Origin: Helopsaltes ochotensis
Lineage: Eukaryota > Chordata > Aves > Passeriformes > Locustellidae
DNA length: 64,000 nt
Direction: 5' to 3'
Assembly (NCBI GenBank): GCA_013400155.1
Contig: VXBM01000779.1
Coordinates: 249,852-313,851, forward strand
This document shows, one piece after another, positions 23,877 through 36,943 of this stretch. The notes below the pieces were generated by a model. It saw nothing but the letters and a program-made list of their open reading frames with translations, searched no databases and was not told the origin of the DNA. The translations under genes and the position numbers were made by a program. Each line of letters opens with the position of its first letter. Within the stretch, counting starts at the first letter, position 1.

Positions 23877-25269
23877 TCTCCAGCGTGAGTTATCCCAAAG
23901 ATAACTTCGTGCTGTCTCACAAAAATCCTCTTCAAAAGAAGAGAATCTGCCTCCAGCAAGCAGACAGGCCACAGGCAAAAACAACCTTAAAGATGAAGTT
24001 ACCAAAAACATTACAGGAATTCACAGTTCATTTCACTGTCACTGCCTGTCACCAACCAACTCTGATCTGGAGCAGTTCATTTCAGTTCTATCTCACTCTG
24101 CCAGAATTAGGAATAAAACTGTTTCTTCGTACTTACAAAGAGATCAGCCTGTAAAGTGGCATTTTTACTTCTTTTCTGCAGATGTCTCTTGAGGGCAGCA
24201 CAACTAATAGCAGTGAGATCACACAGGTGGGCCAAAAAATTGTGTGGGAAAGTTGATATATTATTCTCACTACTCCTGAAAAGTTAATTCAAATGTCAAT
24301 TATCTTCTTGTCATTAAATTGGTAATAAAGCAATAATGACTTTCGTGGATTAATTCACTCCTTGAAATTATTATGTGGTTATTTGGGGGAAAAAAGAAAC
24401 ATGTTTCAGTGACAGGTCATCCCTGAATCATGATTTATTTTGAACATTCTGTCCTGTTGTGTGTGCCATCTCTTGCACACTGTTCAATACATACATGCTT
24501 TGGGGGGGTTTTTCCCTTTTTATCTCTCTTTGACATGAGACCTCAGGTTTCTTTGAGATGCATCACATTTCTATAACCCTCAAGACCCAATTTCTTAATG
24601 GATTTTGTTCTGAGCGCTCCAGTATTCAAATCTGGGATATCTGGAGAGCATTGCACAAAGCCACACTGAGATCAGGGAGCAGAATCTAGAACAAAAGTTC
24701 TTGAGTGATCAATAAAAGACACCACTTATGTTTGTCAACAGAAATGAATTCCTAAATATTTAAGTAGACGCTTAGAGTGTTTTAAATCACCCTCTCAGCA
24801 GTGGGTGATGGTAAATCCCAATTAAAAATCAGTGTGAATTAGGAACCTGGTGGGTACAACTCTCAATCAGTTCACAGTCACAATCCTGCCTGTGAAAACA
24901 TGACACGTTCACTCTTTCCAGCTTCTTTTTCACAGCCCTACCTTTATGCAAAGAACAATTCCAAGGAGCCATAAAACGAGGTGAGACACTAAAAATCCAA
25001 CCCATTTCTCGTAGTAAAATTCTCATTTGTAATAAAATTCTCGTTTCTGGCTGGACGACGTTCCTGTGGTTCGTGGTGTGGCAGGTCCCTCGAGCTCGCC
25101 AACGTTTCCTCCCAGATTTGAGGACCAGAACTTCCATCCCAAGGACCCTGGAGCTCCAGGAGACACCAGAAGATGGTGACATGAGCACAGAGACACGGAG
25201 TGAGCTCCCCAGAAAGGAGCTGCAAAGGAGGCAGCGTAAGGAGGCGAATGTTTTTATAAATTACTACAA
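23877..25269. other. Unique non-coding sequence
   Basis: No gene is recognised. AT-rich words with TTAATTC, GTCAATTATC and GGATTAATTCAC at 24,250-24,390 could belong to a small conserved element. A 7-nt G run adjoins a T run near 24,500. Confidence 0.45.
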
Positions 25270-26300
25270 ACCAAAGTGAATGGAATTAATTGCAGGTTTG
25301 ATGCTGGTTTAAGCACTGTCGGATAAAACATCCTTTTATGCTGCTAATATTGAATTAACTCCAAAAGTTACTGCAAATGCCTTTTGGCCAAAGGATTCTT
25401 GAAGGGCAGAAATATATTTATGGGAGTGGAAACCCAATTTGAGGTGGAACTTCCACAGACACAAACAAATGCCTCAAACCAGTTTGGCAGTATGTGATAA
25501 CTCTATTTGTAATTAAAGGTTAAAGTATACTTAAACCAGTTTGGCAGTTAAAACCAATTTCAATTGAAAATATACATTTGTAATTGCAAATGGAAAGATT
25601 TCCTGTAATAGCAGTAACAGACCCATTTTCTAATAAGATGAACAATACAGTTGATGACTGAAGCATCTGTATATAGTTACATACAGCATTTCTGTACTGC
25701 AGGCTGCCAATTTATTTCAGCAGTGAAAAGCTTGATTTATTGTTTGTAGCATTACCATCTGTTGTAGTTATTACAGAAATTATATATAAACCAGTTAGTA
25801 AACACTTTGCCCCATTGTCTGTTGTTTTGATAATCACCCATAATAACATCTAGCATCAATATGGTCTTTAAACCCGATTTGGGAGTTAATGGAATAAGAG
25901 GAGGCAGTCAGTATATGCACCAGGGTAATGTCATTAGGAATGTTTGTGAAGAACAAATTAAATCAGTTGTAAATTGTGCTCTCAAGTCAGCCAGAAAACC
26001 AGTCTTGTTCAGGAGAAGGGATTTATATTTTAACCTCGTGCAGAAAATGTACTTAAGCAGATTAAAATAAAATAGGGACTTCGTCGATGGATGTAAATGG
26101 TAATTGCTGGAGCTCTAATGGCTTCCTGTTGGCTATGTCATGCAGTGGGCACAGCTATTTTAAAGTTAACCAGTGCTTGAGGTCATACTTTTACAGATTC
26201 AGTCATTAAACAGAACTAGACATGTCACTAAATGGCTGATTATTCAAATGATGAGCCTGCTCAAAAGTTACCCGTGTCATATTCTGGACAGAGGATTACA
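25270..26300. promoter_or_regulatory. Candidate conserved non-coding element with internal direct repeats
   Basis: An AT-rich, repeat-poor stretch. A 16-bp word, AAACCAGTTTGGCAGT, occurs identically at 25,476-25,491 and 25,533-25,548 (57-bp spacing). ATTTGTAATT also occurs twice, near 25,505 and 25,575. Other cores include GAATTAATTGC near 25,284. Repeated short motifs spaced over about 100 bp are a feature of some enhancers. Function is inference. Confidence 0.35.
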
Positions 26301-26828
26301 GGGGAAAAAAAAAATCCTAAGGTAGAGCTGAAATAAAATAAAGATGAAATGAATTCAAGTATAAGTCAATAGAAGCATCTGTATGGGGTCTCATTTGTTT
26401 TGCAGACTCTGCTTTCTATCAGTTTGCAGTGGTTGGTTAAATTATTCACATTGGGCTTCTTCTTGTGTACAAATCGTTTTATGCGTGAGAAATGGAGTCT
26501 CTCAATAAATTATCCTACACCGGAGTATTATCTGGATGGGAAGTGGTACAGGGTGTAGGTACATGAGAAATAGGTTTATTATATGCTGGCACAATTTATT
26601 ACGTGCCTGTGACCATTCCACCTGCCCACCCACATGTCAGCAGTGATGTTGTTTCAGCACCATTTTAGTGATATACTGAGAAGCCGAATGCAGAGTTTGC
26701 TGAAGACTCTGCCTGCATGAACCCTTCCTTCCAAAACAAATTATCATTTCTCACAGAAAACCTTGTTTCATCTGCACCAAGCATGATCAATATGCTCTTG
26801 TTTATAAGTGAAACATGAAGGGCATATT
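26301..26828. other. Unique non-coding sequence
   Basis: No gene or repeat was recognised apart from a 10-nt A run near 26,304. Confidence 0.45.
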
Positions 26829-26951
26829 CTGAATTCCAGTTTTATTTGAGTTAGTAAAAATGGCAAACTTCAAGCTAAAAATTATGGTTTTCATGGATTG
26901 GTGGGTAAGAAATAGCCAGTAATATTTAAAATACTGGCAATACATGGTTGC
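26829..26951 (-). repeat. CR1 3'-flank segment, copy 2 of an inverted pair
   Basis: On the minus strand this lies directly 3' of the CR1 at 26,952-27,126, and its reverse complement aligns with 21,659-21,797. The two copies are about 85% identical outside small indels. Similarity ends near TTCTGAATTCC at the low-coordinate side. Confidence 0.8.
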
Positions 26952-27126
26952 TGTTCATAAAATCATGGAATGGTTTGGGTTGGAAGGGACCTTAAAGCCC
27001 ATCCAGTGCCACCCCTGCCATGGGCAGGAACACCTCCCACTGTCCCAGGCTGCTCCAAGCTCCATCCAACCTGGCCTTGGACACTTCCAGGGATGGGACA
27101 GCCACCATTTTTCTGTGCCAGGGCCG
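26952..27126 (-). mobile_element. CR1 LINE 3' fragment
   Basis: Reverse-orientation CR1 tail: AATCATGGAATGGTTTGGGT, TGGAAGGGACCTTAAAGCCC, CAGTGCCACCCCTGCCATGG, CTGGCCTTGGACACTTCCAG. It breaks off at CTGTGCCAGGGCC, so it is more strongly 5' truncated than the copy at 21,411. Confidence 0.93.
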
Positions 27127-28825
27127 AGTGTCATCGGTAAATCTATTTCTCCAACAGCCCATTTAAGCTTTAGGACTCGCCAAGGAGAACTGGAGAGGAG
27201 AGAGGGGATTTTTTAGTGGTTTGAGAGCATCCTGGACAATCCCACCTTGTCAACACCCCATAAACCCTGTGATTGCTCCACCAGGTGAAAAGAGGAGGAA
27301 AGAGTTGTCATGGATAAAGGTTTCCCAAGCATTGTGAGCCAATCCAACACATTTCTTCACCCAGAAATCCCCCAGGGAGAGCTGACGTGTTGGTGGAGGG
27401 AGGGGTGGAAGGGCAGCTGTGCACAACCAGGCTGAGCTTCTGAGCAGGGGACAAAACAATTCAGAGAGCAGAAATATGGGGTTTGCCCCCACAGAGCTTC
27501 CAATGCTTGAAAAGACACAAAATCCAAAGGGAAAACCTTCATGTTTGAGCCTGGGGAAAAACTGTGGGGATCTAGCAATAGAAGAAAATGAAGGGAAGGA
27601 TGAGACCTGCTCTGAAAATGGGAGTTAGAAAGCAAGAGGGAAAGGAAAAGAGGAGGGCATTTTGAGTATTTTCTGTATGAGGCAACTTGAGGGAAAGAGT
27701 GCTTTCCATAAACTAATACAATTGTTTTAATTAAAAAATCCTTAAAATATTAATGAAAGGCTTCTGAATGCAGAGTTAATTATAGCTGTACCACTCACAC
27801 AGCTCTGTCAGGGCTTCCATTATGAATGCTGGTTTTTTGAGAGGTAATAACTCAGTCAGCCCAAACCCCCTAATGGGTAAAACTTTATGTTCAAGTTCCC
27901 AGCAAAGGCGTTCATTTTTTTTTTAATTTTTCCTTTTGTTTTCTCTGTTGCCCATATTTCTGAATTGATTTGCTCTTTGTAGGCATGGAACGAGTCGGGG
28001 TTTGAGGGTTTGGATGGAGGCTGAATGTACCAATGTTGCCATCGTTTCAGGGCATCCAGCCTCCCGCTGCAGAGAGTGGGTGCTGGAAGCTTTGTGGATT
28101 TCAGGAAAGAGAGAGGAACATTTTTGCCACAGCCAAACTGGGACTGATCCCAGAGCCCAACCAGAGCAGCAGAAGTGGGGTTGGAACACCAGGACTTGGA
28201 GTCCAGTTTCCAACAGGGATGTGTTCCTGCAGAGGGTTTATCTGGGTAAAGGAGAGAGAATTTGGGATCACCTCAAGCAACCTTGTCAAGCACTGCACTC
28301 CATGAAGATGTAAAGTAATAGCACAGAAGGACTTTATGGGGTGCTCTGTAGACTCTTTGGCACAAATCTTAAGCATCTCAGGAGCAAACTATACCTTTTA
28401 TCACTTAAGTTTACATTTTTATTGGTTTTTTTCCCCTCAGGAAATTAAAATGAAAGACTTTAGTAAATAGCACCTCTTGGAACTATGGAAAAGAAACTGC
28501 TGCTATGTGTCAGTAAATTTCATGCACAAAACATCTTCTACTTGTATTTAAATTTTAATTTCACGTAAGTTCCTCTCAATTCAGATGAAGGAGCTGTGTT
28601 AATTTCCCATTTAAAAAAAAATTACAGGACACAAATTTATGTCACTTCTGACAGCAAAATCTGGTGATGAATATCAGAGATCTTTTCTTAGCCTGAGCTC
28701 AGCCATTAAACCACCTGGTGAGAGATCTGGCTTGCATTTACCACATTGGTGTGAAAATTACCCTAAATACGAATGCAACAGCATTGCTTGCAGGCTAATG
28801 GCTAATATTGTATGCACTGGGAAGG
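27127..28825. other. Unique non-coding sequence
   Basis: No gene is recognised. Open frames of up to about 100 codons overlap on both strands and show no family signature. Confidence 0.45.

Positions 28826-28897
<72 letters not shown>
28826..28897 (+). repeat. 72-nt A homopolymer
   Basis: An uninterrupted A tract of about 72 nt. Upstream DNA has no AATAAA at the spacing expected of a processed pseudogene, and no flanking target duplication was found by eye. The exact length is likely to be unreliable in any assembly. Confidence 0.95.
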
Positions 28898-28899
<2 letters not shown>

Positions 28900-31800
28900 A
28901 AATCATTGCCTGCGTGTTTACTATGTCATTTGTGTTAGTTCTGCCGGGCTGATTTTCATAGCATGTTACAGCTGCTGGGGGAGAAAGGGAACCCGAGGAA
29001 ACGCACGGGGTTTTATTGCAGAGCATCGTTCTGTACCCACACAAGGCTGGCGCCTCGCGCTTTGCAGAGATATCTGCCAGCAGGTAGGAGCACATTCCTG
29101 CCTCCCCGCTCCCTGGGATTATTTGGTAACCATTTAATGGAAGATTGCAATATGCTGGTAGCAGAATATTTTTTTCACCTGCTGGGTGGTTGTTCAACTC
29201 AACCTACTTAAGGAGATGGGCTGCCACGAGAACACAAAGACACAGCCCTGAATAGGCTATCAGTGTTTTGTTTTTTTTTTTTAATAAAAAGAAAAAAACA
29301 ATATCTATCCCGGTATTATGCAGTCACAGTAGTTATTACAAAGTAAAGCACAGACACTCCACAAGTTTGAAATGCGAGCGTTGTAATAAGAAAAAATTAC
29401 ATTTGTTTCGTTTTCTGTCCTTGTTACTTTCTTCCTTGTGATAATAGATTCAGATTTTGTGCCATTATCTGGGCTTATTAAAGGAAAGTGGTATCAAATT
29501 TAATACTTCCCATATAAAGTAAGCGAGCACCTGCTCATAAAATTTATTTTCCACGCACCTCACAAAATACAGGGGAATTAACAAAATGGCTCTACTATAT
29601 TAGAACAAGGGCACAACTGTTACTATCTCTATAAGATTGATTTTGATGAAGATTACGAGGGTAGTATTTGTCTGACAAAGCTAAGCACTCAAAATTTATC
29701 CTTTTTTGTGGTTTTTTTTATTCAAAATTGTTCATTCTTAACGTGACACTGCAAGAACCATTTTTCTAAATTACACCTTTTTTTAATATAGGTTTTACGA
29801 AGTACATCTATGTCAGAATTTTTTTTCATGTATAATGTCCTGGGTTGCATTATCACATGAACACGATGTACAAGCCCAGACCATTAATGTGGGAGGAGAT
29901 ACAGCCTTTCTTGGATAAAACAAGTGCTAGCCTGGAAAATGGGACATGTTCCGTAAAATCAAAATCCACGTTATGCGTGAGACTCCTCGCTTTGGCACCA
30001 GAGCAAAACTGCTCTTCCCTCAGAGCAGGAAGGTTTGAACCAAACCAGAGTTTCACCTCTTCTTTCACAAGGTGCCTGCATCCCTGTGCTAATGAGATTC
30101 CCAGTCAATCCAGAGCCAGGCTTGCTGCCCAGCCTTTCCAGCCCCAAATGCTGCTGAGCATCGGCTCCTCATCAGGACAAACCTGCATCCCTCCGTTTGC
30201 AGGTGACACGAGATCCACCCGGCCCTGCCTTCCTCCCGGGGATGAGCAGAACCTTGGCACGTTGCCTGCCCATGGCAGCAAGGCTGGGAGCCAATGAACC
30301 CTTTTCAAACCCTCTGCAGTCTCCTTCTTGCTTAAAGGAATCCCTGAGGGCCTTGTCAAATCCCTTCTCTGATGGAGAGGTGGAAGGGACCGAAGCTGGA
30401 GGTCAGTCCCTGGCTGATGACTGCAGGAACAGCAGCTTGAGCAGCAGGAAAAGAGGGAGGAGCAAGGAAGGAGGAGAGGTGATGGAAATTGCACAAAATC
30501 TGGTTTTGAATAGGTGGTCTAAGACCAGGCTTTTGATGGTGTTTCTATACCTGAGTCATAAAGAGGAAAGGTTTTACAAGATGGCAGAGAAGCTTTCAGC
30601 CATCTGTTCCCTCCCAAAAAAAAAAAAAAGAGAATTGTAGGAGTGTTTTGCATCACTGCATTGCCCTGCCCTCCTTCTCTACCTGATCCAGGCAAAGGCT
30701 CTTCCAGCTCAAAGGAGAAAAGCAGTTTATTTACATCATTAACACATTTATGCTTGGTGACACCAGGCTCTGGGACTCAGGGCGACAAAGTGGAGTGCAT
30801 ATTGTGCTTTATTGGCGATTGGAACGGAGAAAAAATGCTTTCTTTTGAATTAGCTGGTCCTGGCAGGTTGCAGGCAGCCAAGCTTGAAAGAAAAGATAAA
30901 GTGAATACTCCTTGGATCACATCACTCTTTTAAATATAGCACACCATTAAGTCCAGCTTGGTTTTACATTCTTGCAACATGACTCTTGTTTCAGTTATTT
31001 ACTTCTGTTTCCACATAAATGTGGGAATTCATAATCCACAGAGGCTGCCCATCCATTGTGCCGTGCTGAAACAGCATGTGCTGAACTCTTGAACTATAAA
31101 ATGTATTGATTATTGTTTCCTTTTGTAATTTTTATTTACTCACAGGGAGATTGCTCTTTATTACTCATCTCAGCATTTCCTTTATACAGATATTATTCCT
31201 ACTGTAAGGCCCAGATTCAGGCCCACAATTAAGCACTTCCCCTGCAAAGAGAACAAAAAATCCTGCCTGAGCTGCAGTTACTCTAGAAACCTCAAGCTGC
31301 AAACGCTTCCAAGAGAGACCAAATATATGCAAGATGCTTGTTACTCACACGTGCGAGTGATTGTAGGTCTCAGTCCAACAGGAAATAACAACAGCAGAAG
31401 AGAACTGGAAATTCTCAGGCTAAGTAATTTGTCAATTTTGCCACAGCAGCATTTCCAGCTACTCTACAAGTGAGCCCTGAAATTGCCTGAAATAAATTTA
31501 AGACTTCCAGGATATCAGTGCAAAGGAGTGGGAGAGATCTGTGAGCCAATGACTGCTTTAATCTCATTTATGAACGCCCCATTGCACTGGGAGAGTGGGA
31601 GCCACAGACAAACTGGAGGGGTTAAAAGTGTGATTGTGCAGAAATTTGGGGTTCACCTTGGTTAGCCCTGGTGAGCGGGAAATGCTGGGGTGTGAGAGGA
31701 CACCAGTGTGGCACCATTGCTGATGGAACGATGCTTCCAGCTTCGGAGGGGACTAAAACCCAGCCTCGATCTCCTCGTTAAAATGGCAATTAGTGACACC

Positions 31801-33601
31801 AGGCGTGGTAATTGTGCAGGGCATTGAGCTAAGGCTGACCTCGCTTGTGCTCCCCGGGCCAAGAAACAATCAACAAAAGAGTCTCACGTTTTCTATTAGT
31901 TCACTATCAGCAATGGACTTGCAGTGGTGAGCCATGGGTAATACATACCGATTTCATTAAGTTTTAACCATGATTTCATTTTAAAGGATTGCTTGATTCT
32001 CACAAAGGTGGGAGAATGTTTGAAAAAAAAAATAATAACAACCAGACACATCCTTGGCTGTGGTGCAAATGTTTAGTTCACACTGATTTAAGCAGAGTTT
32101 AACAGGATCTACAGCATCACTAAAGCCTATCCTGTGACCTGGTGATGTCCCCGACCCCCAACAACACAAAGCAAAGCTGAGCAAAACCTCCAGAGAGGTT
32201 GTGCAGCTCACCTGGACTTCTTCCATCAGCAAATGTTTTGGGATGTTTGCTTTGGCTCAAAAACAGACATGAAAAAATTGCACCAAATTCACTGTTGGTA
32301 TTAAATAAGTGTGATTCCCTTGGGATGACTCTAACACATCATTTTTTTTTTTCCCTCAAGTATTTAGGTACTGCCCCATATTAGTAAATACTTCTTTACA
32401 GAGAGCTCTGTGAATTGTAGTCATTCTCCTTTTGGGTCAAAGACGTTATCTTTTACAAACCTATGCATTCTTTGGCATAAATATAAATATAAGCAAATAA
32501 ATATATATATAAAAATGCTAAATATAAATAAATATAAACATAAATTTTAGCAAATTAGAGAAATTAAACATTTGAAAACCATGAAAACCTGACAGGTAAA
32601 CCTGAGAAATACAGAAAAAAGCAAAAACATTGGGCAAAAATAGGACAACTCCTCCAAAACAGAATGCTGATCTCCATTCATGCTCACTCATGTGTCACAC
32701 CAGATATCACAGCCCCAGAAATATCAGTCAGGGTTCCAGATTAATGCAGCTCTTTGTCACTCACCAGGTCCACGAGGATAGCATGGATGTTGACTCAGAT
32801 CACAGAAGGAATTGAATAAACTGGACACTGAGCTCAATTGACTCGTAACAAGGCCACAGCTTAAAAAAAGGTCATGTTTTCCCTAAAAATGCAAATTATG
32901 CGGTGTTTTATAGGATCAATCACAGTTACTTCCGTTAAATACTGACCCAGTTCCATCTCTGACCAGTAAATTCATAAATCTGGCAGATTTCATGGTCTTG
33001 GCTATGAGCTACATGTGAAAAAACCCCAGGTTCTGGCCAGGTTTGTGCCTGGGACAAAGGGGGCTTGTCCTCCTGCCAAAAGCCATTCGCTCACACTCAC
33101 TCACCTAAACACAACCAGCCTCAAATGTCGCCCCAGCACTCAGGAAAAACCAGATTTAGAGGTTGTCTGTCTGGAGAAATAATCCCCACCAGCTCTTGCA
33201 GAGCAATGGATCCTCCAGGGCTCCATGGACACCCTCACTCCAACGCTCCGCTGAGCTGCTTTGGGCAGGGCATGAACCTGGGCTGCACCAGGCACTCTGA
33301 GTGTTGTGTTTGAGTCTCCAAGCTGGGAGCTGCTCAGGGGTCATCATCCTGCTCAACATTTAAACCCCACCCTGGTTCCACGCTCACTCCCCCGCAAACA
33401 GCAGCTCTTCTTATTAATAAACCATCTCCGAAGCCAGGGAAAAACAGACATTATTCCAGAACAAGGAGCCTGATTGATTTTATATGGACTTCTGACAGAT
33501 GGCAGGAGCAACATTTCCTAAGCCATTCGTTTATTTCCCTTTATTTTTTCTAAAGAAAAGCACAGTCCGTGAAAAGGCAGAGATGGAGCCCTTGCTTACC
33601 T
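28898..33601. other. Unique non-coding sequence with AT-rich parts
   Basis: No gene is recognised. 28,900-29,110 keeps several CpGs and may be conserved. 29,280-29,830 is AT-rich with TTATTA and TAATAG words and is enhancer-like. 30,100-30,480 is GC-richer with chance open frames on both strands. An AT-rich low-complexity tract is listed at 32,478-32,545. Confidence 0.45.
32478..32545. repeat. AT-rich low-complexity tract
   Basis: Repeated AAATATA/ATAAATA units of variable length over nearly 70 bp. Confidence 0.75.
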
Positions 33602-33976
33602 CAGTTGGATCCAGAGGAAATACAGGGAGACTTTTCAGCACATTCCAGCACCTAAAGGGGCTCCAAGAGAGCTGGAGAAGAACTTTGGACAAGGATCTGG
33701 AGTGATGGGACAAGAGGAATGACTTCTGCTGCCGGAGGGCAGGGCTGGATGGGATTTTGGGCAGGAATTGTTCCCTGTGAGGGTGGGCAGGCCCTGGCAC
33801 AGGGTGCCCAGAGCAGCTGTGGCTGCCCCTGGATCCCTGGCAGTGCCCAAGGCCAGGCTGGACACTGGGGCTGGAGCAGCCTGGGACAGTGGGAGGTGTC
33901 CCCGCCATGGCAGGGGTGGGAATCAAATGACATTTAATGCCCCTCCAAACCCAAACCATTCTGTAATTCCATGGAA
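33602..33976 (+). mobile_element. CR1 LINE 3' fragment, longest complete 3' tail in the window
   Basis: Sense CR1 extending further 5' than the others: CAGCACCTAAAGGGGCTCC, GAGAGCTGGAGAAG, GGGCAGGGCTGGATGGG, then the CTGGCACAGGGTGCCCAGAG and CTGCCCCTGGATCCCTGG blocks, and a final CAAACCCAAACCATTCTG with a degenerate TAATTCCATGG end. It is still only the terminal part, with no reverse-transcriptase domain. Confidence 0.93.
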
Positions 33977-34101
33977 CTAATTTTGTTGTTTTTTGTTAGC
34001 TCCACCATTGGTACTGCTTAGAACTTCCCAGGTCTCGGGGATTTAGCAGATCACACACTCCTACAACTTCCCGTTTGTTTCAGTAGAAAATAATTTTCAG
34101 C

Positions 34102-34154
34102 ACCAAAAATTCGAGACCAAAAATTCAGGACCAAAAAATTCGAGACCAAATTTT
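34102..34154. repeat. Short tandem repeat, unit about 15 bp
   Basis: Four imperfect units of ACCAAAAATTCGAG type lie head to tail, the last one incomplete. Confidence 0.85.
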
Positions 34155-35708
34155 ACGTTCACCTCGTTTGCCTGGCTGCAAAGGGTTTGTCATCCTTCAG
34201 GTTCCTTGGTTTAAGGAACCCTTTCCAATGAATTATGAGGATCCTCCTCACCCGTCCTTTGTTGGAATGAGCCTTCTCTCCCACCAGTTGCTATTCCCCA
34301 TCCCAGGCTCTCATGAAAAGGAGGTGCAGCAGCACTCTGTGCTCTGCATTTTACTTCCAACATTTAGAACTCCACAGGAACCAAACCCAATCTGACACCC
34401 TCACTGCAGCAAGGGAGAGGATAAAGACCAGGAAAACCTGTAATATTTCCACTGCCAGATTTATGGAAAGAAAATAGCGTGTGACCTTTATGATTCTGTC
34501 ATTATGGGCCAGTTTTCAGAACAGCTTCAAGAGAATATCTGAATAGTCCTTTGCTTTTCCACCTGAAAATGAAACACTACCAAATTTCGAGCAGAAATCC
34601 TCAAAGTAGACAAGTAAAGTAAATTCTCTTTCTCCAAAGGCCATTGAGCAGGACATAAGCACAGTGCCTTCAGCTAAATGAGCTCCCCAAGTAAAATGAG
34701 CACCCTCAGTACCAATGAATCACAGCACCAGATTTGCCATTTGGCATTCAGCTTTTAGATGTGAGGCTTTAGCTGAATCCTTATTAAGCAGAGATTTTTT
34801 CCCAATCGAAAGCAACCTCGAAATAACCGGGTAAAAATTGCTGTACACGGGAAAAGGAAAAATAAAGGACTGAAGGAAAGGCGAAACAAATTTTTGATGC
34901 AAATATTAGAATCAGCTGGTTATTTGAAGATACAGGAGAGCACTTTGGGAAGGGTAGGTTGAAATGGCTGTGGATGAGTTCCTGATGCCAAGAAAGGTGG
35001 CAGCTTTTCTGCGATTCAGTAAATTTTCCTGCAACTCTTCCATGCAAACCCAGGAGCGGGCCACTTGCTCCACCTGCCAATATTATGATTTGTACCTGAA
35101 ACTGGCATCAAAGGGAAACACTCCAACACTGCCTGATCCCCCACAGGCTTTGGGATTGTGCCTGGCAGTTAAACCTTGCCCTCTGCCAGCAGCCTGTGGA
35201 TGTGCTGAGGGTGTGCTGGGAGCAGTGTGTGATCCTGTTAGAGCACATCCATGGGAAAAGTCTTGCAATGGCCAGACTCTGCACTTCACATGGATAACTG
35301 CAAGCAAACTGCATCCTCCTAAAATCCCGTTCCTCGTAAATCGTTCCCAAACAACCTCAAAGGAGATTCTCAATCAGTGGGAGAGGAAGACACGGAAGGG
35401 AGGTGACTGAGGAAGGCTGGGAGCAGGGAAAGGAGCAGGTAATATTTTCTATCCTTCTCTTACCCATGCAGGTACAAGCCTGCTGCTGAATTCCTTCTTG
35501 TTTTCACAGCTCCAAGGCTGATAGGTATGAAAATATACTGCTGATAGAGTTCGTGGTGTGGGTCGTTTCCAGGCTGAAAGCAATCCAAGCTCATACATAT
35601 TGCTGCTGACTGTAATGTCCCATGAATATGTCTGTCCGTGTACAAGGGCACGGGGGCAGATCAGATGCACTGTTGCAGTTAAAAAATATGTCACCAACAC
35701 CTCTCCAG

Positions 35709-35745
35709 AGAGATAGAACTGAACAGAACAGAATAGAATAGAATG
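35709..35745. repeat. (GAACA/GAATA)n microsatellite
   Basis: Pentanucleotide units GAACA and AGAAT repeat about six times. Confidence 0.75.
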
Positions 35746-36918
35746 GATAAACTTACTTATTTTCATTAATATATACACTTAAGGAAGAGGCCAATCCATG
35801 AGAAACAGCTGCAGTGAAAAGTTCAGAAAGTGTTCTTAATGGAAATTAATGTTTCTAAATTGGTTTTAGCTGAAATTTTCTGTACTCATCTCCAAGAGCC
35901 AGCTACAGACACGCAGCATTTCTTTGGTTTGATGCTTGCAGAGATCCTCTCAGGCAAATATTTGCCTTTTCTGTGCTCCCAAGTAACTCTGAACATCTGG
36001 GTGATGCCCAGTTTGTCTGCCTCCCTTCCTCTTCCTCCTCCATGGAATTGTCAAAGCTCTGTGCAGATGCTGACTCATTGACTAATGGGAAAATGAACAG
36101 AGGAATCCAGGTAAACGTTTAAACCACACACTAAACTTCAACCACATGCTTAAAACCTTCCAGGCTTTACAGAAATCAATAAGGGAGAGGAGACAGCTCA
36201 TCCTGCTTATTTCAACCACCCCTAGGAAAGTCAAGCCTCATAACTTGGAGCTAAAACCAAGAGAGGTTCCCTGCTCCAGGGCAGGAGCCCGGATGTGCCA
36301 GGGACAAGTCTCAGGCAGAGCATCTTGTCCTGGGTAGCCTTTGCTGCAGGTATCTTCCCAGGCCATCAGGCTGCACAAAGGATTGGGCAATCAGAGCTCC
36401 AGGTCGTTTTCCTGTCCTCAGACCCCATGGAAATCCTCCAGAGCTGTGTAAGCAGCTGGGAAGGACAGACAGTACTCCAGCATCCCTGCTTCCCCCATGC
36501 CTTTCTATCCATTCCATTGCCTTTCCCCTCGCCTGTAATACACGAGCAGGGAGCTTCCAGACCAGTAGAATATTGTGTTTTCCAGCACCAATACCTGGGA
36601 ATATTTCCTGTAAAAGCCCTGCAGGTGCTGGGTACACCATGCACACCCTGATTAATTCCCCGTGACAGAGCAGGGCAGGAAAGCTGGATGTGTGAAGGTT
36701 CACAGATGGGTATTTTTGTTATTTTAATTTGCTCAGTGACAGTTTTCTGAGACCATACACCAGCAAATGTCTCTTTCTGCAACACTTGGAAGAGTCAAAA
36801 GTGAAAACCTTTTCAATTTTTACAACCTTGCCTCTGTGGCAGGCTAAGTCATTTCTGAGACTTCCTGGGCAATTTGTCTGGGATCAGGCTATTTCCCCAA
36901 GCATCCAGAAAAATCAAC

Positions 36919-36943
36919 TTTTTTTGTGTGTGTGTGTGTGTGG
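36919..36943. repeat. (GT)n microsatellite
   Basis: A short T run followed by about nine GT units. Confidence 0.85.

Noticed and set aside
28600..28897. Processed pseudogene ending in the long A tract
   Set aside because: No coding similarity, no AATAAA at the right distance and no target-site duplication were seen.
33531..33959. Open frames of 75-142 codons over the 33.6 kb CR1, also seen at 21.4, 23.7 and 37.4 kb
   Set aside because: They are frames through CR1 3' terminal sequence, recur in every copy, and do not encode the LINE proteins.
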